NCBI GenBank assembly: GCA_900318855.1
Contig: ONMG01000188.1
Location: 1 to 31,999, forward strand
Length of the DNA stretch: 31,999 bases
Source: an uncultured Prevotella sp.
GTDB lineage: Bacteria > Bacteroidota > Bacteroidia > Bacteroidales > Bacteroidaceae
Direction of reading: 5' to 3'
A program made the translations under genes and the position numbers. This document shows, piece after piece, positions 15,443 through 24,048 of the stretch. The notes below the pieces were generated by a model. It saw only the letters and a list, made by a program, of their open reading frames with translations, was not told the DNA's origin and did no database searches. The stretch's first letter is position 1. The number at the start of each line of letters is the position of its first letter.

Positions 15443-16843
15443 TCAGACCGTCCGCCCCTGCCGCTTCCAGTAGCGTTCGATGTCCTCGAGCGACATTCCG
15501 GCCGTCTCAGGCACACAGCGCCACATGATGAGCAGATAGGGCACACACATGACAGAAAAGAGCAGGAAGGTGCCTGCGGGCGTGAGCGTGGCCAGCATCC
15601 AGGGGGTGAGCTGTCCGATGAGATAGGTGCCTATCCAGAGTGCGAAACCTGCTATCGACATGGCCAGTCCGCGCACGCTGTTGGGATACATCTCGGAAAG
15701 CAGCACAAACACCACCGCACTGATGCTCACCGCACAGCAGAACACATAGAGGAGGAAGAACGTGAGCAGGAAGCCCACACCAAGGCCCCATGACGCATGG
15801 AAGGCAAAGTAGAGCGCTATCATGATGAGACTCACTATCATGCCCGACACTCCGTAGTAGATGAGCTTATGGCGCCCCACCCTGTCGATGATGAACAGCG
15901 CCAACACCGTGGTGAGCATGTTGACCACCCCTACCAGCACCTGACAGAAGAGCGGGTCGGGCATGCCGGCATCGCGGAAGATGGACGGTCCATAATAGAG
16001 CACGGCATTGACGCCCATGAACTGTCCGAGCAGGGCGATGCTCACACCGATGAGCACGGCCTTGAGGATGCCGGGCTCCAGCAGCTGCCGCCATTCCGAC
16101 TTGTCGGCTCCGGCGAGTGTCGACCGCGTATCCTCCATCTGCCTCATCACGTCAGCTCCACGCGGATAGATGCGGCTCAGCACCTTGGCGGCACAGTCGT
16201 CGCGCCTACGGAGGATGAGCCAGCGCGGACTCTCGGGGATGGCAAAGAGCACGCAGAAGAACAGCAGGGCGGGCACCAGTTCCATGCCCAACATGCCGCG
16301 CCACGCCTCGTCGGCAAACACGAGCTGCAGTCCGGACTGGCTAAAATGGGCTGTATGCGAATAGTGGAGCAGCAGATAGTTCACCACATAAGCAGCCAGG
16401 AACCCCACGGTGATGGCCAGCTGATAGAGTGATACCAGGGCACCCCGATAGCGCGTGACCGATATCTCGGAGATGTAGACGGGTGCCACCACCGACACTA
16501 CGCCAATGCCGATGCCGCCCAGGATGCGGGCACCCACCAGCAGACTGAAGTCCGGAGCCATAGCACAGAAGAGGGCCGACAGCGTAAAGAGCACCGCCGA
16601 AAGGCACAACGTGGGACGGCGTCCCAGACGGTCGCTCAGAATACCAGCCACGGCCACACCCCCAATAGAGCCCACGAGGGCACTGCCCACATACCAGCCC
16701 TGCTGCATGACGTCGAGATGGAACTGGGCCACCACCGCGTCGATGGTACCCGAGATGACGGCCGTGTCGTAGCCGAAGAGCAGCCCTCCCAGGGCTGCCA
16801 CCAGGGCCAGGAAGAACACATAGCCTAAGTTTACGGTTTTCAT
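15443..16843 (-). CDS. MFS sugar porter family proton symporter
   Basis: Inner-membrane major facilitator of the sugar porter family (XylE/GalP-like), probably importing a monosaccharide or small sugar with protons. The 466-aa protein has about 12 hydrophobic segments. It carries the family signatures: GGLLFGYDTAVISG in helix 1, DRLGRRP at residues 71-77 (loop 2-3), RYRG at about 131-134, PESPRWL at 203-209 before the central loop, IDRVGRHK in the second half, and PETAGMSLEDIE at the C-terminus. It lies 43 nt downstream of the DUF4434 gene on the same strand and is probably co-transcribed with it. The substrate is not deducible; the neighbouring 2-epimerase suggests an amino sugar or mannose-type sugar. 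Confidence 0.95.
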   Translation of the reverse strand: MKTVNLGYVFFLALVAALGGLLFGYDTAVISGTIDAVVAQFHLDVMQQGWYVGSALVGSIGGVAVAGILSDRLGRRPTLCLSAVLFTLSALFCAMAPDFSLLVGARILGGIGIGVVSVVAPVYISEISVTRYRGALVSLYQLAITVGFLAAYVVNYLLLHYSHTAHFSQSGLQLVFADEAWRGMLGMELVPALLFFCVLFAIPESPRWLILRRRDDCAAKVLSRIYPRGADVMRQMEDTRSTLAGADKSEWRQLLEPGILKAVLIGVSIALLGQFMGVNAVLYYGPSIFRDAGMPDPLFCQVLVGVVNMLTTVLALFIIDRVGRHKLIYYGVSGMIVSLIMIALYFAFHASWGLGVGFLLTFFLLYVFCCAVSISAVVFVLLSEMYPNSVRGLAMSIAGFALWIGTYLIGQLTPWMLATLTPAGTFLLFSVMCVPYLLIMWRCVPETAGMSLEDIERYWKRQGRTV

Positions 16844-16886
16844 TGTCTTCAGGTTTTAGTTGCTTCACAAGCAGGCCTCGCGGGGC

Positions 16887-17984
16887 CTACCTCAGATTGA
16901 AGTACTCCTTATAGCGGTCGTAGAGATGATGCGCCTGCACATAAGCCGACTGCGGACTGAGGAAATGGGAGAACTCGAAGGTGATGGCCTTGTCGTAGTG
17001 GCAGCGCCTGGCCGCCTCAAGCTTCAGACGCAGCTTGTCGAACTTGATGGGCAGGAAGCGGATGGGCATGTCGCGGTCGAAGGTCTCGGCATTGGTCCAG
17101 CACTGCATGCCGTAGCGGTCGGCGAGTTTCTTGTTGACCGAGAAGAAGGCATCGAGCTCGTCGTAGTCGATGTGTCCGTCCTGGAAGGCACAGCAGTCGA
17201 CGACGTCGTGGATGCCATCGAAAATCTCGTTCCATTCCTTCTCGTGCTCCTCCACCGTCACGCTCTCGGCCTTGGTCAGATGGTCGGAAGCAGCGCTGAC
17301 CGCCTTCTTGCCGTCAATCCACGGTGAGATGAACACAGGCTTGTCGGCACCCGACACCTCCTTGCACTGCTTGCCCATGGCGTGGAAGGCGGGTATGGCC
17401 CACTTCGTGCCACGGCTGATTTCGGTGCTGATGTACCAGCCGTAGAAACTCTTATGGTGGCCGTAGCGCTGCCACACCTCCTCAATGACATACTTATTGT
17501 CGTCCATCTCCCACGACATGTCGCCGGTATCCCAATAGTGACCGGAATCATAGAGCCCGAAGTAGAACTTCATGCCGTACTTGTCGGCCAGCGAAAGGAA
17601 CATCTCAATGAGGTCGACCGAGGGCATATAGCAGCCATGCTTCTTCATCAGGTAGGGCGAGGGGTAGGTGATGAACTTGCGATAGCCCGAACGGATGACG
17701 ATGACGGTGTCGATGCCGATGGCCTTCATGTAACGGAAGTCGGCATCCCACTCCTTCACGCCCCAGTTCTGATGCGGTATGTCGTGAGATATCTCGTCGA
17801 GGAATGTGCCCGTGATGGGCAGTGCATTGGCCTTGGGCACGATGAGCTGTCCACCCGACAGGGCAGTGGCGTCAGCGCCGGCTGACGGGCGCGCGGTATG
17901 CTCGGCTTTGGCCATGAAGGGAGCGGCCAGGGCTGCGGCACCCGTGAAGAGTGCCTCCTTTAGGAAATTTCTGCGGTTTGTCAT
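16887..17984 (-). CDS. Tat-exported DUF4434 family protein, candidate glycosidase
   Basis: 365-aa protein starting MTNRRNFLKEALFTGAAALAAPFMAKA, a twin-arginine signal (RRNFLK) with a hydrophobic stretch and an AKA cleavage site, so it should be exported folded. The body matches the DUF4434 pattern, a predicted TIM-barrel: ITGTFLDE near the start, DTVIVIRSGYRK, FYFGLYDSG, FYGWYISTEIS, VFISPWIDG, the AFQDGHIDYDE block and QCWTNAETFD. The glutamates in WYISTE and WTNAE lie on predicted strand ends and could be a catalytic pair, as in clan GH-A glycosidases; this is inference. It is the first gene of a DUF4434-MFS pair and divergent from the epimerase gene. I know no demonstrated reaction for the family. 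Confidence 0.75.
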   Translation of the reverse strand: MTNRRNFLKEALFTGAAALAAPFMAKAEHTARPSAGADATALSGGQLIVPKANALPITGTFLDEISHDIPHQNWGVKEWDADFRYMKAIGIDTVIVIRSGYRKFITYPSPYLMKKHGCYMPSVDLIEMFLSLADKYGMKFYFGLYDSGHYWDTGDMSWEMDDNKYVIEEVWQRYGHHKSFYGWYISTEISRGTKWAIPAFHAMGKQCKEVSGADKPVFISPWIDGKKAVSAASDHLTKAESVTVEEHEKEWNEIFDGIHDVVDCCAFQDGHIDYDELDAFFSVNKKLADRYGMQCWTNAETFDRDMPIRFLPIKFDKLRLKLEAARRCHYDKAITFEFSHFLSPQSAYVQAHHLYDRYKEYFNLR

Positions 17985-18333
17985 ATCGTTAAGGTTTTAA
18001 TGATGCTGTCATGACATATATATTATATAAGGTATAGCAGTGGCCCCCAATAGACGTCTGGCAGGATGCCGGAGCCACCACCTCCCGTGCACGGACTTAA
18101 CGCCCGACATTGCGGAAACCGAGCGCAATTTACTAATTATTTGGTAATCTCTGAAATATTAGGCCAATTATTTTGCTTGTTAGCGAGAATAAGCTTATAT
18201 TTGCAACGGTAATACCCGGTAACTATTAAAACCGCCACCCTCACTCCCCCCACATAGGCTCCCTGCCACTCAGACCGGCTGTCCGGACGCAGAACAGGGG
18301 CAAACACTTGGAAACAATCAACATCACATAACA
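17985..18333. other. Divergent control region between DUF4434 and epimerase genes
   Basis: A 349-bp intergenic stretch. The plus-strand promoter for the epimerase is clear (18172-18203). For the minus-strand DUF4434 gene I see no good -7 element. Around the plus-strand start site, CGGTAA occurs twice 10 bp apart (18207-18212 and 18217-18222), and GGTAATACC (18208-18216) is a small palindrome; GGTAAT recurs at 18143-18148. These could be regulator sites serving both directions. Confidence 0.5.
18172..18203 (+). promoter_or_regulatory. Promoter of the epimerase gene
   Basis: TTTG at 18172-18175, a 20-nt spacer and TATATTTG at 18196-18203 match the Bacteroidetes consensus perfectly. Transcription should start near 18208, leaving a leader of about 125 nt. 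Confidence 0.85.
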
Positions 18334-19521
18334 ATGATCGACAAGAAAGAATATCTGAGTCACTGGGCCGAGACCTACAAGCACGACCTGACCACCCGCA
18401 TCATGCCCTTCTGGATGGAGCATGGCTGGGACCGCAAGCATGGAGGCGTCTACACCTGCCTCAACCGCGACGGCTCGCTCATGGACACCACTAAAAGCGT
18501 ATGGTTCCAGGGCCGCTTTGCCTTCGTGTGTGCCTTTGCCTATAACAACGTGGAGAAGCACCAGGAATGGCTCGACGCTGCCAAGAGCACCATCGACTTC
18601 TTTGAACACTACTGCTTCGATGCCGACGGCCACATGTACTTCTCGGTGACTGAGGACGGGCGTCCCCTGCGCAAGCGCCGCTACGTGTTCAGCGAGACCT
18701 TTGCCGCCATTGCCCTCTCAGAATATGCCATCGCCACGGGCGACATGAGCTACGCTCACCGAGCCCTCAAGGTGTTTGAGGACACCCAGCGCTTCATGGC
18801 CACCCCGGGCTTCCTGGAGCCGAAATTCGAGGCGGGCGTCGAACTGCAGAGCCACAGTATCGTGATGATTCTCATCAATGTGGGCTCGCGCATCCGTGCC
18901 GTCATTGACGACCCCACGCTCACGCAGCAGATTGACGAGAGCATCGACAAGCTGCGCCGCTACTTCATCCATCCGGAGTTCAAGGCACTGCTTGAGACCG
19001 TGGGTCCCAACGGCGAATTCATTGACACCAACCTCACGCGCACCATCAATCCCGGCCATTGCATCGAGACTTCCTGGTTTCTCATGGAGGAAGCGCGCTA
19101 CCGCAACTGGGACAAAGAGCTGCTCAAGACGGCTCTCACCATCTTCGACTGGTCGTGGGACTGGGGCTGGGACAAGCAGTATGGGGGAATCATCAATTTC
19201 CGCGACTGCCGCAACCTGCCTCCACAGGACTACTCGCAGGACATGAAGTTCTGGTGGCCGCAATGCGAGGCTATCATCGCCTCACTCTACGCCTACCTCG
19301 GCACGGGTGACGAGGAGTACCTCTACCGCCACCGCCAAATCAGCGAATGGACCTACGCCCACTTCCCCGACAACGAGTACGGCGAATGGTACGGTTACCT
19401 GCACCGCGACGGCACGGTGGCCCAGCCTGCCAAAGGCAACCTCTTCAAGGGTCCGTTCCACATTCCCCGCATGATGATTAAAGGCTACACGCTCTGCAAC
19501 GACCTGCTGAACCAACTCTAA
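18334..19521 (+). CDS. N-acylglucosamine 2-epimerase (AGE/RnBP type)
   Basis: Likely interconverts N-acetylglucosamine and N-acetylmannosamine in the cytosol, a step in sialic acid and ManNAc catabolism. The 395-aa protein is an (alpha/alpha)6-barrel of standard length. It resembles renin-binding-protein-type AGE, not cellobiose 2-epimerase: VWFQGR near residue 57, ETFAAIALSEYA at 121-132, INPGHCIE with H242, KFWWPQCEAIIA at 305-316, and KGPFHIPRM with H376. H242 and H376 correspond to the paired catalytic histidines of the family. It has its own promoter, is divergent from the DUF4434-porter pair and is followed after 61 nt by a metallophosphoesterase. No N-acetylneuraminate lyase or sialidase is in the window, so a mannose-type substrate remains possible. 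Confidence 0.88.
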   Translation: MIDKKEYLSHWAETYKHDLTTRIMPFWMEHGWDRKHGGVYTCLNRDGSLMDTTKSVWFQGRFAFVCAFAYNNVEKHQEWLDAAKSTIDFFEHYCFDADGHMYFSVTEDGRPLRKRRYVFSETFAAIALSEYAIATGDMSYAHRALKVFEDTQRFMATPGFLEPKFEAGVELQSHSIVMILINVGSRIRAVIDDPTLTQQIDESIDKLRRYFIHPEFKALLETVGPNGEFIDTNLTRTINPGHCIETSWFLMEEARYRNWDKELLKTALTIFDWSWDWGWDKQYGGIINFRDCRNLPPQDYSQDMKFWWPQCEAIIASLYAYLGTGDEEYLYRHRQISEWTYAHFPDNEYGEWYGYLHRDGTVAQPAKGNLFKGPFHIPRMMIKGYTLCNDLLNQL

Positions 19522-19529
19522 TTCACCAC

Positions 19530-19567
19530 AGCCACCCTCTCGCCTCACAAAGAGACAGAGGGTGGCT
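19530..19567 (+). other. Strong hairpin between epimerase and phosphoesterase genes
   Basis: A perfect 11-bp stem, AGCCACCCTCT (19530-19540) with AGAGGGTGGCT (19557-19567), encloses a 16-nt loop and begins 8 nt after the epimerase stop. It ends 15 nt before the phosphoesterase ATG and lacks a T run. It is more likely a 3'-end stabiliser or partial terminator that sets the ratio of the two genes than a full stop. Confidence 0.6.
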
Positions 19568-19582
19568 CTCAGTATAGCAAAT

Positions 19583-20596
19583 ATGAGACAGTTATCCCTT
19601 ATCCTATTATTCCTCCTGCCTCTCTCGCTTGTGGCCCAGAGCCTGCGCTTCCGCCCGAACGGAGAGTTCAAAATTGTGCAGTTCACTGATGTCCACTACA
19701 ATGGCTCGCCTCAGTCAAAGGTGGCCCTAAGCGTTGTCGACAGCGTGCTGCAGCATGAGCGCCCTGACTTAGTGGTACTCACCGGCGACATCCTCTGGGG
19801 CCAGCCTGCACAGGACCATCTCTACAATGTGCTCAACCGCATTGCGAAATACAAAGTGCCCTTTGTCTATGAGTTCGGCAACCACGACAGCGAGATGACC
19901 GGACTCACCAACCACGACCTCTACAACATGGCACGTAAGGTGAAGAACAACCTGATGCCCGACATCCGCGAAGGGAAAGAGCTCGACTACGTGCTGCGCA
20001 TCCTGTCACACGACGGCAGCCGGACGGCAGCAGCACTCTACTGCCTCGACTCGCACTCCTATCCGGCTGGATTTCCCAAAGACAAGAGCCACGGCACCTA
20101 CGCCTGGCTCACCTTCGAGCAGGTGGAATGGTACCGGCAGAACAGCCGGCTGCTCACCCAGCAGAACGGTGGCACCCCGCTGCCTGCACTGGCTTTCTTC
20201 CACATCCCTCTGCCTGAATACCACGAGGCTGTGAAGGACGAGGACGCCATCCTCACGGGAACGCGCCGGGAGACGGTGTGCTCGCCTGAGTTCAACACGG
20301 GTATGTTCACAGCCATGATGGAAGGAGGCGACGTGATGGGCATCTTCTGCGGCCATGACCACGACAACGACTACACCGTGATGTGGCACAACATCCTGCT
20401 GGGATACGGACGCTATTCCGGGGGCAACACGGTGTACAACCATCTGCCCTGTGGGGCCCGTGTCATCATCCTGAAGGAAGGACAACGGCGCTTCGACACC
20501 TACATCCGCGAGCGCAAGGGCCGAGTCACCAACAGCAGCACCTATCCCGACAGCTACGTTTCCGACGACTGGGAGAAGCGCCCACTCGAATACTAA
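19583..20596 (+). CDS. Secreted calcineurin-like metallophosphoesterase
   Basis: Two-metal phosphoesterase, probably periplasmic. From the ATG at 19583 the protein is 337 aa and starts with a signal peptide (MRQLSLILLFLLPLSLVAQS). The upstream GTG at 19562 lies in the preceding hairpin and spoils the signal sequence, so it is rejected. All metal-binding motifs are present: D36 and H38 in FTDVHYN, GD at 68-69 in VLTGDILW, GNHD at 99-102, H206 in FFHIPLP and GHDHD at 256-260. It is of the purple-acid-phosphatase-like or phosphodiesterase type common beside Bacteroidetes sugar loci. It follows the epimerase by 61 nt, so it may be the second gene of that transcript. The substrate is unknown. Confidence 0.9.
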   Translation: MRQLSLILLFLLPLSLVAQSLRFRPNGEFKIVQFTDVHYNGSPQSKVALSVVDSVLQHERPDLVVLTGDILWGQPAQDHLYNVLNRIAKYKVPFVYEFGNHDSEMTGLTNHDLYNMARKVKNNLMPDIREGKELDYVLRILSHDGSRTAAALYCLDSHSYPAGFPKDKSHGTYAWLTFEQVEWYRQNSRLLTQQNGGTPLPALAFFHIPLPEYHEAVKDEDAILTGTRRETVCSPEFNTGMFTAMMEGGDVMGIFCGHDHDNDYTVMWHNILLGYGRYSGGNTVYNHLPCGARVIILKEGQRRFDTYIRERKGRVTNSSTYPDSYVSDDWEKRPLEY

Positions 20597-20601
20597 GCAT
20601 C

Positions 20602-20630
20602 ACCACGTCGCGCGCACAACGTGACGTGGT
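20602..20630 (+). terminator. Terminator-like hairpin after the phosphoesterase
   Basis: ACCACGTCGC (20602-20611) pairs with GTGACGTGGT (20621-20630) through one G-T wobble, with a 9-nt loop. It starts 5 nt after the stop codon. No T run follows, so its efficiency is uncertain. Confidence 0.45.
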
Positions 20631-20656
20631 CAGCTTCAACCAAAGGACGGGGATTT

Positions 20657-20688
20657 CTTGCCCACTCCCCCAGTTTTTCCTACCTTTG
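20657..20688 (+). promoter_or_regulatory. Promoter of the acyltransferase gene
   Basis: TACCTTTG at 20681-20688 with CTTG (three of four matches to TTTG) at 20657-20660, spacer 20 nt. The ATG at 20704 is only about 15 nt beyond the -7 element, so the leader would be roughly 10 nt. Confidence 0.7.
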
Positions 20689-20703
20689 CACTGAATCCGT
20701 ATT

Positions 20704-21651
20704 ATGCCCATGCAGCAAACGAAACGTATTGCCGAGCTCGACTATCTGAAGTTCGTCTTCATCACTCTGATGATTGCCTTTCACTTGGTCTATATCGGCG
20801 ACACCTATCCACAGGCCAAAAGCTTCGTCTACACTTTCCACATGCCAGGTTTCCTGCTCATCTCTGGCTATGTGCTCAACCGACAGAAGGGGGGCCTCCC
20901 CTTTCTGAGGGCTATGCTGTGGCTATTTGTCCCCTATGCCCTTATGGAGACAGCCTATGTGGTCATGGCCGCCCTGCTGCCCATCCGCGAACATGTGAGC
21001 AACTTGTCGGCAGGCTTGCTGCTCTCGAAGCTTTGCCTCCATCCGCTCGGTCCTTACTGGTATCTGCATACACTCATCCTCTGCAGCATTGCAGCCTACT
21101 TTCCGCTACAACTCACACCGCTTCGCCTTCGATGGCGCCTGGCTGTTGTCGCCGCGGGCATGACAGCATTGTCACTGGTCGGTATGGTCGACGGTGCCAA
21201 TGCCTTCTACTTCTTCGCGGGAGTGGTGCTCCGACAGAGCGGCAGAAACTTCATTGACAGCTTCCATCCCACCTTATGGACTCTCCTTCCTGTCGGGCTC
21301 ATCACGGCATTCCTGCCCAATATGCTCAACAAATCAACCCTTCCGGGCCTGGTCATCGTCTGGTGCATGATATCCTTTCTGCTATGGACCTACTCCCATC
21401 TTAAGCCAGAGAAGCTCCGACTACCCCTCTACATCGGGCGCAACACTTTATTGCTTCTGCTCTTCTCACCCGTATTCACAATGCTGGCCAAATATTTCCA
21501 GGCTCCCTTGGTGAGTCTCGACCCCACGGGAATTCTCTTCCTGCTTGTGGCTCTTCCCTTTGCCACAGGCGGGAGCTTAGCTATTGGATGGATAAGCGAC
21601 AAGCTGTGCCTTTCACGTTGGTTGTTCGGTTCGGCCCGGTCGCTGCACTGA
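20704..21651 (+). CDS. Acyltransferase 3 family membrane protein
   Basis: Integral membrane protein, probably an O-acetyltransferase acting on an envelope glycan or exported sugar. The 315-aa protein has about ten hydrophobic segments and the family N-terminus: ELDYLKFVFITLMIAFHLVY with H27, then TFHMPGFLLISGYV with H46 and the FxSGY-like motif. It is slightly shorter than the usual 330-380 aa. Two in-frame ATGs (20704 and 20710) are possible; I kept the first. It has its own promoter and ends 8 nt from the convergent GH127-like gene, so it is probably a single-gene unit. The acceptor cannot be predicted from sequence. Confidence 0.88.
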   Translation: MPMQQTKRIAELDYLKFVFITLMIAFHLVYIGDTYPQAKSFVYTFHMPGFLLISGYVLNRQKGGLPFLRAMLWLFVPYALMETAYVVMAALLPIREHVSNLSAGLLLSKLCLHPLGPYWYLHTLILCSIAAYFPLQLTPLRLRWRLAVVAAGMTALSLVGMVDGANAFYFFAGVVLRQSGRNFIDSFHPTLWTLLPVGLITAFLPNMLNKSTLPGLVIVWCMISFLLWTYSHLKPEKLRLPLYIGRNTLLLLLFSPVFTMLAKYFQAPLVSLDPTGILFLLVALPFATGGSLAIGWISDKLCLSRWLFGSARSLH

Positions 21652-21659
21652 GATGAGTT

Positions 21660-23384
21660 TTAACGATGGAACAGAATCCGGCGAGCGTAGTCCTTTCCCG
21701 TTAATCTTGTAGACATCAGATGGTAGAGCGGGCTTACAATGGTTCCACTCTTCTCACCTCTGAAGGTCAAGCCTTTAAGCGGGATGAGCCTCTCACCATA
21801 AAGTAGATTGTCCTGGCACGAGTCTGTGGCAAGCAAGAGAGGTCCAAAGCCCACTCGGAAAGAACCCGGCGTATTGTTTGCAGGATTGACCACGCCGACG
21901 TCTTTCGGATGCATGACGAACGTCAGCCTTATGTGGTCGCCACCCCTAAACCGGTTGCCGAAGACTACCATTCCGCGGTCCTCTTTCCATGACAAAGGCT
22001 TTCCGTTGACTTGCACTTTCAACTTTGTCATCCAGGCGAAAGCAGGCACAGCCAAAATAGTTTTTCTCGGAGCCTCCTTTACGAAGAAGTCGACGCTGAC
22101 CTTTTCCTGAAACGGGTAAAGGGTGTTCACGGTTATAGTCAGCGCACCGGAGGCGAGTTGTGCCTTGACTGTCATATCGCGGAAGGTAGTCAGGAAGAGC
22201 GTGTCGGCGTCAGCGCTGGCAGCATACTGTGCAGCCCTGCTCAGCCCTTCTCCTCCACGCATGGTGCAACACCAGTGGGCCTCATAAGCCGCAACGCCGA
22301 TGCAGTCGGTTCCCGAAGCCTTGCCCGGACAGTTGTCGGTGCCGAAGCCGCCATTGTCGCGTTGCCCGTGGCAAAGAGCGTTCCAATAGATGAGCTCAGC
22401 ATCGGTGAGGTACTGGGCTTTGTGCGTGGCTTGCCAAAGCTGTGAGGCCACCATATAAGAGTCGACCACGGCGCAAGGCTCAGTCCACGTGTTGTAACGG
22501 CAGAACCAGTTGTAGTTGGCGTAGTCCTCCGTCATCCCGTAGCGCTTATAAGCCTGCCAGCGCTGTTCCGCCAGCTTCACGTAAGTGTCTTCCCCCGTCA
22601 TTTCCGCATAGCGGAGCAGTCCTCGCATACCAGTGAGCGAGGCGTGAGTTTGTGCTTCTATCTTCACCAAAGGGCATTGGAGAAAGAGCTCTATCCATTC
22701 TTTAGCCATTTTGTGTCGTTCGGCCTTCCCTCCTATCTGTGCTTCATCGAGAATCTGAGTAGCCTGGAGGAAGCCGTCCATGCCTATGAAGATGCAGCCA
22801 ATGTCGGTGGAGAGTCGCCAGCATCCTACCGCTGCCACGATGTTCCCGGAGGCTCCTCCGACGTTCTTGGCCCGTTGATCCGGATCGAGTGGATAAGATT
22901 TCAGATAAGGCTCTATGGGGAGGAAGAGGCTGTCAGTGATGGTCTTTATGAGCTGCAACGCTTTTGCGTCATGTTTCCACAAATAATATTCAGAGAGGCC
23001 ACGCAGCAGCCATCCATGACCGGAAAGCTGTTGCTCGTCGGCCTGTCCCCTGTGGATGGTTCCCAAATAGCCTTTGGCATTAAGATATGAAGGCAGCAAG
23101 CGCAGAATCTCTTCGAGATAGAGCGGCTGCCTTCCCGTGCTACGGGCGTCAAGGACGAGTCCCAGAATGGTGCGCCCCTCGGTGTCGCCGGGCCAGTAGC
23201 CCGACTGTTCTTCGGTGAGAAAGACGTGCTGCGGCCTATATTTCTCCTGCTCAAGGCGGTCGAAATTATGAAGAATGCGCTGTCTGAGCTCGCCGCCGAC
23301 GCTCACATGGCATTGTGCACCTATGCGGGTGGGTAATGAGAGTAGGGCGAAGAGTAAAAAGACTGTGAGGAAAGAATGTCTCAT
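21660..23384 (-). CDS. Secreted GH127-superfamily (DUF1680-like) glycoside hydrolase
   Basis: 574-aa exported protein with a signal peptide (MRHSFLTVFLLFALLSLPTRIGA). The middle is an (alpha/alpha)6-type barrel (DARSTGRQPLYLEE, GHGWLLRGLSEYY) and the C-terminal third is beta-rich (about residues 405-574). The zinc-cysteine site of beta-L-arabinofuranosidase HypBA1 (ligands Glu338, Cys340, Cys417, Cys418; acid/base Glu322) is matched by E302 and C304 (TEPCA), C372 and C373 (HWCC), and E286, which has the same 16-residue spacing. This supports a retaining GH127-type mechanism using a cysteine nucleophile, but the sugar specificity is open because relatives act on several L-arabinose and other linkages. 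It is last in a minus-strand cluster behind aroQ and a methyltransferase (25 nt gap). Confidence 0.82.
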   Translation of the reverse strand: MRHSFLTVFLLFALLSLPTRIGAQCHVSVGGELRQRILHNFDRLEQEKYRPQHVFLTEEQSGYWPGDTEGRTILGLVLDARSTGRQPLYLEEILRLLPSYLNAKGYLGTIHRGQADEQQLSGHGWLLRGLSEYYLWKHDAKALQLIKTITDSLFLPIEPYLKSYPLDPDQRAKNVGGASGNIVAAVGCWRLSTDIGCIFIGMDGFLQATQILDEAQIGGKAERHKMAKEWIELFLQCPLVKIEAQTHASLTGMRGLLRYAEMTGEDTYVKLAEQRWQAYKRYGMTEDYANYNWFCRYNTWTEPCAVVDSYMVASQLWQATHKAQYLTDAELIYWNALCHGQRDNGGFGTDNCPGKASGTDCIGVAAYEAHWCCTMRGGEGLSRAAQYAASADADTLFLTTFRDMTVKAQLASGALTITVNTLYPFQEKVSVDFFVKEAPRKTILAVPAFAWMTKLKVQVNGKPLSWKEDRGMVVFGNRFRGGDHIRLTFVMHPKDVGVVNPANNTPGSFRVGFGPLLLATDSCQDNLLYGERLIPLKGLTFRGEKSGTIVSPLYHLMSTRLTGKDYARRILFHR

Positions 23385-23409
23385 GGCTGTATCGGTTAAA
23401 GTGAAAAAA

Positions 23410-24048
23410 CTATTTCAGACGTATCAGTGTCAGACCGTCACGGATAGGCACAATGACCTTCTCCAAACTCTCATCGGCGGCTATGAAGTCGTTGAAACGT
23501 CGGATGCCGATGGTCTGAGCGTCGTGGTCGTAATAGCTGTCCACCACATGACCGTCCCATAAAGTGTTGTCGGCGAGGATAAAGGCATGGGGAGCCATGC
23601 AGGGGCGGATGGCATTGAAGGTTTCCACGTAGGTGCGCTTGTCGCCGTCGATGAAGGCCATGTCGAAGGGTATGCCAAGCAGAGGTGCCTCCTTGGCTGC
23701 GTCGCCGATACGGAAGTCGATGCGGTCGGCCAAAGGACTGCCCGCTATCCATGAGCGCGTGAAATCCTCCATCTCATCGTTTATCTCAAAGGTGTGCACA
23801 CAGCCTCCCTCCTCGAGCCCCTCTGCCATGCAGATAGCGCTATAGCCACTGAAGGTGCCTACCTCCAGAATGTGCCGGGGCCGAATCATCTCGACCATCA
23901 TCCGGAGAAGACGCCCCTGAAGATGACCGCTCACCATGTGACCGTGAAGGGTGTGCAGATTGGTGGCCCGCCAAAGACGGTAGAGATAGTCGCCCTCGGC
24001 ATCGGAGTGCGCCTCGATATAGGCTTGCAGCTGCTTGTTGTCAGTCAT
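23410..24048 (-). CDS. O-methyltransferase, caffeoyl-CoA/COMT-like family
   Basis: SAM-dependent class I methyltransferase, 212 aa from the ATG at 24048, acting in the cytosol. Visible motifs are the SAM loop LEVGTFSGYS (61-70), HTFEIND (85-91, acidic residue for the ribose), MAFIDGDKRTY (130-140) and ILADNTLWDG (157-166). The last two carry the Asp/Asn metal ligands expected of the cation-dependent catechol-type family. I chose 24048 because the 23 extra upstream codons overlap aroQ out of frame and look unlike the family. The chosen ATG overlaps the aroQ stop by 8 nt, so translation is probably coupled. Its small-molecule substrate is unknown; linkage to aroQ is common in Bacteroidales. Confidence 0.9.
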   Translation of the reverse strand: MTDNKQLQAYIEAHSDAEGDYLYRLWRATNLHTLHGHMVSGHLQGRLLRMMVEMIRPRHILEVGTFSGYSAICMAEGLEEGGCVHTFEINDEMEDFTRSWIAGSPLADRIDFRIGDAAKEAPLLGIPFDMAFIDGDKRTYVETFNAIRPCMAPHAFILADNTLWDGHVVDSYYDHDAQTIGIRRFNDFIAADESLEKVIVPIRDGLTLIRLK

